64,000 nucleotides of DNA. It comes from CBDUEF01 sp018063485 (GTDB lineage Bacteria > Pseudomonadota > Alphaproteobacteria > Rhodobacterales > Rhodobacteraceae). A program made the translations under genes and the position numbers. A model generated the notes under the pieces. That model made no database searches, was not told the DNA's origin, and worked only from the letters and a program-made list of their open reading frames with translations. Shown piece after piece: positions 57,980 to 64,000 of the stretch. The stretch spans positions 1 through 64,000 of the forward strand of contig JBAOID010000016.1 in assembly GCA_037045435.1 (NCBI GenBank). The letters are read 5' to 3'. Each line of letters opens with the position of its first letter. Position 1 is the first letter of the stretch.

Positions 57980-58634
57980 TTACGGGTTTCGTGCTTATGC
58001 TGTGGGTCAAGGCATGGTTTGTCCTCATTCTTTTTCGGGCTGCTGCGGCAGAGCTTTTCTTGAAGCGGAAGCTGTCGTCTCCGCTCTCAAGGATGTGGCT
58101 GCGGTGCGTGAGGCGATCAAGCAAGGCGGTGGTCATTTTGGTATCACCAAAGACCGTAGCCCATTCGCTGAAGCTGAGGTTCGTGGTGATCACGACGCTG
58201 GTGCGCTCGTAGGGCTTACTCAGCAGGCGGAAGGGCAGCGCTCCGCCCGAGGCGCTGAAGGGCAGGTATCCCAACTCGTCGAGGATCACGAGGTCGAGCT
58301 TGGTCATGCTTTCCGCGATCTGGCCAGTCTTACCCCTGGCCTTTCCCTGATCGAGGGCAATGACCAGTTCGATGGTCGAGAAAAACGCGCCTTTCGGCGG
58401 TGATGTTCGATGGCCTGGATGCCGAGAGCGGTGGTGGCATGGGTTTTTCCCGTGCTGGGTCCACCGCTTCTCGACAAATGCAGAGCATTCGTCTGCCAGC
58501 CAACGGATCAGCACGACCTTCTGTGCGCCATCCATAAACGCGCAGCGATGCAGGGTCCGAACTTTGGCCTCGTGTCCGTCGTCGAATGATTTGGAACGGG
58601 CTGCCTGGTTTTGGAGCAGAAGGTTCGGGCTCAT
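57980..58634 (-). pseudogene. istB: IstB-like transposition helper ATPase, broken by a palindromic insert
   Basis: AAA+ helper protein of IS21. Start MSPNLLLQNQAARSKSFDDG at 58634. A 40-bp palindromic insert at 58466-58505 breaks the frame exactly before the Walker A motif GGPSTGKTHATTALG, which lies in another frame. The frame returns at GAFFSTIELVIALDQGKARG after a lost base in a T run near 58385. Walker B LVILDELGYLPFSASGG and NLSFSEWATVFGDTKMTTALLDRLTH are intact. Confidence 0.85.
58466..58505 (+). repeat. Palindromic mini-insert, member D
   Basis: A 40-bp insertion, plus-strand reading: flank GCTTCTC, arm GACAAATGC, loop AGA, arm GCATTCGTC (one G-T pair), flank TGCCAGCCAACG. On the istB strand it follows an ATC codon, as members B and F do. 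Divergent from A-C but with the same plan. Confidence 0.8.
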
Positions 58635-58644
58635 CTGGTTCAGG

Positions 58645-58790
58645 TTATGCTGCTTGACGCTGATGGTTCAAGCGGCGGTTTTGGATGGTTTGTTGTTTGA
58701 TGCGCCTCCGCTCAGTCAGGATGGTTTCGCCGCGCCCGAAGTAGACGTCGGCCGGGGTCAAGTTGCCGATGCTCTCGTGGTAGCGGTGGT
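58645..58790 (-). pseudogene. IS3-family OrfB C-terminal fragment
   Basis: The minus strand reads HESIGNLTPADVYFGRGETILTERRRIKQQTIQNRRLNHQRQAA-stop, the normal end of IS3-group integrases. Only the last ~45 codons remain; the rest is replaced by an IS66 fragment at about 58790. Confidence 0.8.
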
Positions 58791-59160
58791 TGCCCAACTG
58801 ACCCGCATCCCCGGCAAAAGCGATCTTGCCAAAGCTCTCCGCTACGTCCTGAACCGCTGGGACGCCTTCACCCTCTTTCTCGACGATGGCCGCATCGCCA
58901 TCGACAATAACGCCGCCGAACGGGCCATCAAACCGGTCGTGATCGGCCGTAAAAACTTTATCTTCGCCGGATCAGACGCCGGGGGCGAAACCCTCGCCAG
59001 TGCGATGATCATCATCGAGACCGCCAAGTTCAACGGCCTCAATCCGCAAGCCTACCTCGCCGACATCTTCGCCCGCATCCATGATCACAAGATCAACCGG
59101 ATCGATAAATTGCTTCCCTGGAACTGGAAACCCGGCGCCGATCAGACCGCCGCCGCCTGA
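58791..59160 (+). pseudogene. IS66-family TnpC C-terminal fragment
   Basis: LTRIPGKSDLAKALRYVLNRWDAFTLFL ... DNNAAERAIKPVVIGRKNFIFAGSDAGGETLASAM ... INRIDKLLPWNW is the C-terminal DDE region of IS66 transposases, including the DNNxAERAI(K/R)P signature. Stop at 59160. The 5' part is missing. Confidence 0.85.
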
Positions 59161-59192
59161 ATGGCGGTCCTTATCGGGCGGTTACCAAATCT

Positions 59193-59230
59193 CGATGACA
59201 ATGCCGGGTCAGTTCTCAATGACAATTAAC
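59193..59230 (-). other. Possible IS21-type terminal sequence
   Basis: The minus strand reads TGTTAATTGTCATTGAGAAC followed by a second GTCATCGAGAT repeat, resembling IS21-group ends. No transposase gene of that element remains. Confidence 0.35.
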
Positions 59231-59457
59231 AGCTTAGGCCTATGCGAGGCGCGCCAAGGGGCGCTTTCTGCGTTTGCAACTCAGAACAACACGTTTCTTC
59301 GCGATTCCAAAGGCTTACACCGGTTCCGATTTCTTCCGTGCAACACCCATGCGACATGGAAATGGTCAGATGTTCGTGGGATGTTCCGTGTCTGATTGAT
59401 CTTGACCCTTGGGCCAACCAGAGCCGTCATGTCCTCGAAAGCAACTCGGAGACAGAT

Positions 59458-59673
59458 ATGCCCAAGACCAACGACGCCGCGCTGGAAGCCTTCATCGCCG
59501 CCAAGAACGAGATCGACGCCATGCGGGCACGCCTGGTGGCGCGCAGCGCCGACCACTTCGGATACAGCCCCGAGGTCGTGAACTGCGGCCATGTCGGCAC
59601 GCTGGACCACTACCGCGCCCACCTCCGCGAAATCACCGACATGGCGTTCCGAGAGGGTGAGGAGCGGGAATGA
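59458..59673 (+). CDS. Conserved small hypothetical protein
   Basis: A 71-residue protein, MPKTNDAALEAFIAAKNEIDAMRARL ... DHYRAHLREITDMAFREGE, helical and charged. It resembles small proteins found in Rhodobacteraceae mobile regions; function unknown. ATG has CGGAG upstream. It survives between IS debris and the nuclease gene. Confidence 0.6.
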   Translation: MPKTNDAALEAFIAAKNEIDAMRARLVARSADHFGYSPEVVNCGHVGTLDHYRAHLREITDMAFREGEERE

Positions 59674-59782
59674 AAAGCCAGTCGCTGCTGCCCTTTCCTC
59701 CAGCAAACAATCGCCCGATGCCAGAGCGCCGAAGACCATTGGGGCTCCTTGTGGACTATGCCCCTAAAAATACCACATACGA

Positions 59783-60805
59783 TCAGGGCCAGATGAGCTT
59801 GAAGGTGCCATCAGATGGATAAGCAAGAGCGAAGCCATTTGAGCGGGCGAGATCGTGATCTTCTTCGTTTGGCTTCGTCTCGGCCACAATCAACAATGCT
59901 GCTTCCCCTTTTGATCTTTGCCGATAGTCGAGCAGTTGTCCTATAGCTGTTCGGATCGCATAGCGGACATTCGTTGGGTCACACGGCTTCAACTCTACCA
60001 GCACGGTTCCTCGTTTCGGATCCTGATACCGAATATCCACACTTTCGATATTGGCTTGTACCGTCTGTGCATCGGTGGTCGCAAGAAACGCCTGAAATTG
60101 CGCTTGCAACTGATTGTGTCGAGGAGTGACCTGAATTTCGTTTTCCTTGATGTACCGTGTGTACGGATCGCTGGCCGTGTCTGGGCTATTCTTGGTGCCA
60201 GCGACAGCGCTGCCCCCATGTCCCGGCTTCTTTGCGTCGGCGCGAGTTAGGAGGAGATGTCGAACCTCCTCTATGAAATCTTGGACTTGTCCGCCCGCAT
60301 CGTCAGGTGGCGACCACCATTGCGTTTGTCCCATCCAGCCAGGGCCACGCGGCATGGCCAGCGTTCTTTCATCAATGTCGAGTAGATGCGCATTTCTTGA
60401 CAGCGCAATCGTGCGATAGGAGTCTATGTGGTCGATGCGATGTTGCTTGGAAGGTGGGCGGTCGAAGGTCTGGCGTTCACGGAAGATCGTGGCATCTTTA
60501 TACCAGCCGACCACCCGCCGACCACCGTCTTGCGGATGAGTGGCCATCCAGACAATATCGACACCGGTCAACGCTCCGCCAACGCCACCCCATTTCTCGA
60601 TGTGAATTTGGTGATCCACCTCGCCGCGGATCGTCTCAACATGGCCATAGACGTTGCCGTCATCGCAACGCAGGCAGTTGCAGACTTCGTGGCCTGTCTC
60701 GTTCTCTCGAACATAGCGTCCACCGCCGACTATCTTGTCCGGTTGGCCTGCCAAGCCTCGGTATCAACTCATCCAGCCAATGCCACAGAACACAATACGC
60801 GCCAA
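59783..60805 (-). CDS. Predicted PD-(D/E)xK restriction-type nuclease with N-terminal recognition domain, in-frame stop near start
   Basis: An orphan nuclease-like protein of about 340 residues. C-terminal domain: SVDIRYQDPKRGTVLVELKP (Asp ... Glu-x-Lys) followed by IRTAIGQLLDYRQR, the core of a PD-(D/E)xK nuclease. N-terminal domain: DKIVGGGRYVREN ... GHEVCNCLRC ... VVGWYKDATIFRERQ, which recurs in restriction-like proteins and may recognise DNA. The family start appears to be TTG 60805 (RIVFCGIGWM), but codon 14 is TGA (60764-60766); the open frame begins downstream at 60754. Confidence 0.65.
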
Positions 60806-60929
60806 ATGCTGTCCCTCCGTCAGCAGTCGCGCCCTGCCAACCGCTCTATCGGACCCATGTTGACTGCGTGCCGACGAAAAACCAATGGCTAAATGGACGC
60901 AACTGGCGGTGCCTGATCGCAAACTCCCG

Positions 60930-61274
60930 TCAGGCCGCCAGCGTCGCTATGCCATCCAGCCGCACAGCGACGCTGGTGATGCCGTTCCCGGCTGCCTCGG
61001 TGGAGATCCCCACAGGGAAGCGCCGGGTGCCCGGCACGTTGATTTTCTTCGCGGTATTGTCCCATGCCACGCGTGCGCCGACCGTCAGCACGGCGGCGGT
61101 GGCTTTCGGCAGCTGATAGACGCCAGTGGTGGCCAGTTCGAGCGGATCGCCCACTGCGGCCGCATAGGCAGCGATACCGAAGATGTTGCCGATGATCAGC
61201 CCTTCACCCGAAGCGATGCCGCCTGCGGGAGTGGGCACGGTGATGACGTCGCCCTTTTGGACATGGTTCTTCAT
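60930..61274 (-). CDS. DUF2190-type phage capsid decoration protein
   Basis: A 114-residue protein: MKNHVQKGDVITVPTPAGGIASGEGLIIGNIFGIAA is the beta-rich start of DUF2190 proteins, thought to be capsid cement. Prophage remnant, followed by no further phage genes downstream. Confidence 0.82.
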   Translation of the reverse strand: MKNHVQKGDVITVPTPAGGIASGEGLIIGNIFGIAAYAAAVGDPLELATTGVYQLPKATAAVLTVGARVAWDNTAKKINVPGTRRFPVGISTEAAGNGITSVAVRLDGIATLAA

Positions 61275-61276
61275 GG

Positions 61277-61486
61277 TCAGAGCCCTTTCGAGGATTGGAT
61301 GCGGACCACGGCGATGCGCCCCGTGGTTCCGGTGATCTGCCGGTTGAGGTCTCCCAGTGCGGCCGCCATTTCCGCGTCGGTCGCATAGGTGACCCGCTTG
61401 CCGTCGTATTCGACGGTTCGAATGCCCTGATAGCGGGCGGCCATCAGGGCATCGCGCCAGGCGGTGCGTTGGGCGAAATCTGCCAT
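61277..61486 (-). CDS. Phage head-tail joining protein (gpW-like)
   Basis: A 69-residue protein with WRDALMAARYQGIRTVEYDGKRVTYATDAEMAAAL, the gpW fold that connects head and tail. TAATG overlap with the upstream capsid fragment and 2 bp from DUF2190, so a phage operon. Confidence 0.85.
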   Translation of the reverse strand: MADFAQRTAWRDALMAARYQGIRTVEYDGKRVTYATDAEMAAALGDLNRQITGTTGRIAVVRIQSSKGL

Positions 61487-61633
61487 TACGCGTCTGCGTT
61501 CTGGAACCAGCCGCGGTGGTCGATGAAGCCCGCGCCGAAGTCCAGGATCACCCGGATTTCCACGCCATCCACATCCCAACCCGACCGGCTTTCGACCTGC
61601 GGCCCCTCGTTGCCAGTGTGGGAACCGGACTGC
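61487..61633 (-). pseudogene. Phage structural (probably capsid) protein, C-terminal fragment
   Basis: The residues VESRSGWDVDGVEIRVILDFGAGFIDHRGWFQNADA end a large phage head protein; its 5' part is replaced at about 61634 by an IS5-family element. The identity as capsid or protease-capsid fusion is inferred from its position before gpW. Confidence 0.5.
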
Positions 61634-61720
61634 ATGAGCAGACCTGCAGCCCGCGCCTGCAAGACCCGGAACTGGCCGGCCTGCAACGCGGCGCTCAAGC
61701 AGCGCGGCTCGCTGACGATC

Positions 61721-61759
61721 CGTTGGCCGATAGGCGATTGCCTGCAATCGCCGTAAGGC
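61721..61759 (+). repeat. Palindromic mini-insert, member F
   Basis: A 39-bp insertion after the ATC codon of SLTI: flank CGTTGGCCGATA, arm GGCGATTGC, loop CT, arm GCAATCGCC, flank GTAAGGC (reverse orientation of member A). It brings an in-frame TAA. Without it the protein reads SLTI-WFDPAMIW as in the family. Confidence 0.82.
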
Positions 61760-62117
61760 TGGTTCGATCCCGCCATGATCTGGGGCTGCGCCGACTGGCA
61801 GACGCGGCCGACAGGCTGACTGCAGTGACGCAGCCATCCAGACCTGCCTGACGATGAAGGTGCTGTTCGGGATGGTACTGCGACAGACCAGCGGGTTTGT
61901 TGAAAGCCTGCTCTGCCTCATCGACCTTGACTGGAGCGTGCCCAACTTCAGCACGTTGTCGCGTCGGCAGAAGGCCCTGAAGGTCAACATCCCCTATCGC
62001 GGATCGGACGGCCCGCTACACCTGCTGATCGACAGCACAGGGATCAAGATCGAAGGCGAATGGAATGCACCCAAGCACGGTGGCACCAAACGTCGTGTCT
62101 GGCGCAAGATCCATATC

Positions 62118-62156
62118 CGTTGCCCGACAGGCGAATGCGTGCATTCGCCGAGAGGG
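62118..62156 (+). repeat. Palindromic mini-insert, member B
   Basis: A 39-bp insertion after the ATC codon of WRKIHI: flank CGTTGCCCGACA, arm GGCGAATGC, loop GT, arm GCATTCGCC, flank GAGAGGG. In frame, adding 13 residues (RCPTGECVHSPRG). Flanks closely match the reverse complement of member A. Confidence 0.88.
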
Positions 62157-62286
62157 GGAATTGATGAGCAAACGCTGGACATCCGGGCGGCGGAGTTCAC
62201 CACCAGTGATGTTGGCGACGCGCCCATGCTGCCCGATTTGCTCGACCAGATCCCGCCCGACCAGGAGATCGCAAACGTCACCGCCC

Positions 62287-62325
62287 TCTCTCACGGTTTG
62301 CAGGCAAACCGTTGCCGGGCAACGG
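62287..62325 (-). repeat. Palindromic mini-insert, member C
   Basis: A 39-bp insertion between VTA and DGAF: plus-strand reading CTCTCTC, arm ACGGTTTGC, loop AG, arm GCAAACCGT, flank TGCCGGGCAACG. In frame, adding 13 residues. Same orientation as member A in copy 2, opposite to B and F. Confidence 0.88.
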
Positions 62326-62746
62326 ACGGTGCCTTCGACGCGCGCAAATGCCATGACGCTATCGCCGCCCAAGGTGCCGCCGCGATCATTCCGCCGAGGA
62401 AGAGCGTCAAACCCTGGAAACCCGACACCCCGGGGCAATCGCCCGCAACATGGATGGAGCGGTTACCATTGAAGGAGCCGCGTCGAGACAAGGATGCACT
62501 GTGTCAAACTGCCAGGCCAGCGCCTCATGGTGCGGGACTTCGACCGTCAGGTCGCTGAGATCCAGGCTCGCGTGGTCGTCCTGAACGGCTTCACCGCACT
62601 CGGCTTACCCGTCACAACGGCCGCAGGATAAGTCCACACCCGGGGAAGGGGGAACTCCGACAGTCAGGCGATTTGTGCAACAGAGCCATTTGACAGTATA
62701 CCTGTGCCTTTCTAGATAAGAGCAAAACAAGGCACAGGACAGCAGC

Positions 62747-64000
62747 ATGAAAATTGCAATGATCGGAACGGGCTATGTTGGCCTTGTGTCCGGGGTTTGT
62801 TTCTCGGACTTCGGGCATGAGGTGGTTTGCGTCGACAAAGACCCGGCCAAGATCGAGCGTTTGCGTGCCGGCGAGGTGCCGATCTTCGAGCCGGGGCTGG
62901 ATGTGCTTATGGCCAAGAATGTCGCCGCCGGCCGGCTGTCTTTCACCCTGGATCTGGCAACGGCGCTTGAGGGGGCCGAAGCGGTGTTCATCGCTGTCGG
63001 CACCCCGACCCGGCGTGGCGACGGCCATGCCGATCTGACCTATGTGATGGCGGCGGCGGCCGAAATCGGCCGGTCGTTGAAAAATTATGCGGTTATCGTC
63101 ACCAAATCCACCGTGCCGGTTGGCACCAACCGCAAAGTGGCCGAGGCGTTGCACGAGGCCAATCCGCAAGCCGATTTCGACGTGGCCTCGAACCCGGAAT
63201 TCCTGCGCGAAGGGGCGGCGATTGATGATTTCATGCGGCCCGACCGCGTGGTGGTGGGGGTGGAAAACGCCCGCGCCCGCAAGGTGATGTCGGATGTGTA
63301 TCGCCCGCTGTTCTTGCGGGAATTTCCGGTGGTGTTCACCAGTCTGGAAAGTGCCGAGATGATCAAATACGCTGCCAATGCGTTTTTGGCCGTCAAGATC
63401 ACCTTCATCAATGAAATCGCGGCTTTGTGTGAAAAGGTCGGAGCCGATATCAAGGACGTGTCCAAGGGCATGGGTCTGGATGGGCGCATCGGCAACAAGT
63501 TTTTGCATGCGGGGCCAGGTTATGGGGGATCGTGCTTTCCAAAAGATACCAAAGCCTTGGCAAGAATTGGCCAAGATTACGCCGCCCCGATGCAGATCAC
63601 CGAAACCGTGATCAAGGTGAATGAGGAAATCAAACGCCGGATGATCGACAAGATTGTCGATCTGTGTGACGGCAGCCTGAACGGCAAGATCATCGCGGTG
63701 TTGGGGGTGACGTTCAAGCCAAATACCGATGATATGCGTGAGGCCCCAAGCCTGACCATTGTTCCCGCTTTGGTGGGAGGTGGGGCAAAGGTGCGCGTGG
63801 TCGATCCGCAGGGTCAGCGCGAGGGAGAGGCGCTTTTGCCCGGCGTGAAATGGCTGGAAAACCCCTATCAGGCGGCGCAGGCGGCGCATCTGGTGGTGCT
63901 GTTGACGGAATGGAACGAGTTTCGGGCACTTGATCTGAAAAAACTGGCCAGAAAGATGGAAACGCCCCGAATGGCGGATTTGCGCAACATCTATTCCGCC
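62747..64000 (+). CDS. ugd: UDP-glucose 6-dehydrogenase, runs past the window
   Basis: 418 codons are visible without a stop. NAD site MIGTGYVGLVSGVCFSDFGHEV at the start, EFLREGAAIDDFMRPDRVVVG, catalytic Cys in GPGYGGSCFPKDTKAL, and VLGVTFKPNTDDMREAPS are diagnostic. It makes UDP-glucuronate for capsule or exopolysaccharide. It begins 59 bp after the IS5 right end, so that IS may affect its promoter. Confidence 0.95.
   Translation, partial: MKIAMIGTGYVGLVSGVCFSDFGHEVVCVDKDPAKIERLRAGEVPIFEPGLDVLMAKNVAAGRLSFTLDLATALEGAEAVFIAVGTPTRRGDGHADLTYVMAAAAEIGRSLKNYAVIVTKSTVPVGTNRKVAEALHEANPQADFDVASNPEFLREGAAIDDFMRPDRVVVGVENARARKVMSDVYRPLFLREFPVVFTSLESAEMIKYAANAFLAVKITFINEIAALCEKVGADIKDVSKGMGLDGRIGNKFLHAGPGYGGSCFPKDTKALARIGQDYAAPMQITETVIKVNEEIKRRMIDKIVDLCDGSLNGKIIAVLGVTFKPNTDDMREAPSLTIVPALVGGGAKVRVVDPQGQREGEALLPGVKWLENPYQAAQAAHLVVLLTEWNEFRALDLKKLARKMETPRMADLRNIYSA

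Larger units (their letters stand above)
57921..58640 (-). mobile_element. IS21-family fragment (istB end)
   Basis: The left boundary TGTTAATTTCCACGCAGAAC with repeats ACTGAGCCA and AGTGAGCCA (57939-57973) is an IS21-type terminus. The fragment includes a damaged istB on the minus strand and stops just after the istB start; istA is missing. Confidence 0.75.
61634..62630 (+). pseudogene. IS5-family transposase, decayed
   Basis: Pieces match IS903-group transposases: TRNWPACNAALKQRGSLTI, then WFDPAMIW, PTGRRGRQADCSDAAIQTCLTMKVLFGMVLRQTSGFVESLL, GPLHLLIDSTGIKIEGEWN (catalytic Asp), RVWRKIHI-GIDEQTLDIRA, IANVTA-DGAFDARKCHDAIA (second Asp), HCVKLPGQRLMVRDFDRQVAE (Glu helix). The hyphens mark mini-inserts. 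An extra G near 61785 and a 3' deletion with further breaks complete its decay. Confidence 0.85.
61634..62687 (+). mobile_element. IS5-family (IS903-like) element, left end missing
   Basis: The right terminal repeat GGCGATTTGTGCAACAGAGCC lies at 62667-62687. The left terminal repeat is absent; the element abuts the phage gene at about 61634. It carries a decayed transposase and three palindromic mini-inserts. Further decay includes a deletion after GAIARN and more frame breaks near the 3' end. Confidence 0.8.

Noticed and set aside
58360..59160. A single 266-codon plus-strand protein joining IS21, IS3 and IS66 sequence.
   Set aside because: The first 140 codons are antisense to istB and IS3 OrfB; only the part after about 58791 is genuine IS66 coding sequence.
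62612..63889. 425-codon minus-strand frame at the end of the window.
   Set aside because: It is antisense to ugd, whose motifs are all intact on the plus strand.

Overview
The window looks like the chromosome of a Rhodobacteraceae (Rhodobacterales) alphaproteobacterium. Three things point there. A TCA-cycle gene block (lpd, sucB, sucA, sucD, sucC, mdh, sdhCDAB) is interleaved with ethylmalonyl-CoA pathway genes (mcl2, mch, ecm, ccr), an arrangement known from Rhodobacter sphaeroides and relatives. The order aroA-cmk-rpsA-ihfB-lapA-trpF is typical of the group. A SAM/SAH-type riboswitch precedes metK. GC content is high throughout.

Layout. 1-3.6 kb: a broken small gene and two inverted, near-identical IS256-family copies around a tRNA-Arg. 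3.6-7.1 kb: tRNA-Ala, FYDLN protein, YgjP-like peptidase, GntR regulator. 5.7-19.7 kb (minus strand): lpd, MAPEG, sucB, sucA, sucD, sucC, a secreted protein, methyltransferase/pepT, then tauE (+) and mdh. 19.9-27.5 kb (plus): mcl2-nnrU-DUF1737-mch, a DUF4344 peptidase, and sdhCDA-two lipoproteins-sdhB. 27.5-34.7 kb: aldo/keto reductase, purine nucleoside phosphorylase, ecm, an acyltransferase, ccr. 35-48.6 kb: helicase, AsnC-like protein, trpF-lapA-ihfB-rpsA, KpsS-like-cmk, aroA, trmB, metK, lnt-corC-ybeY. 49-57.9 kb: accessory peptidoglycan and efflux genes. 57.9-62.7 kb: a graveyard of IS21, IS3, IS66 and IS5 pieces, a predicted nuclease and a prophage remnant. 62.7 kb to the end: ugd, running off the window.

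How it works together: Ccr, Ecm, Mch and Mcl2 carry out four steps of acetyl-CoA assimilation, and their products enter the TCA enzymes encoded beside them. Two promoters, sucC and sdhC, share a pair of TTGTGATCACA-type palindromes with the same 21-bp spacing. The three ethylmalonyl-CoA units share a 13-mer. These suggest two regulatory layers, neither tested here.

The most unusual signal is a family of 37-40 bp palindromic insertions. Four different members occur at six sites, all inside transposase or transposition-helper genes of three IS families (IS256 twice, IS5 three times, IS21 once; one IS5 member counts as a fifth sequence). Their flanks are conserved, while the hairpin arms differ in sequence but stay complementary. 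Independently, more than a dozen genes, many expected to be essential, carry single extra bases. This nearly pure +1 pattern suggests uncorrected sequence error, so I annotate those genes at full length and mark the break.
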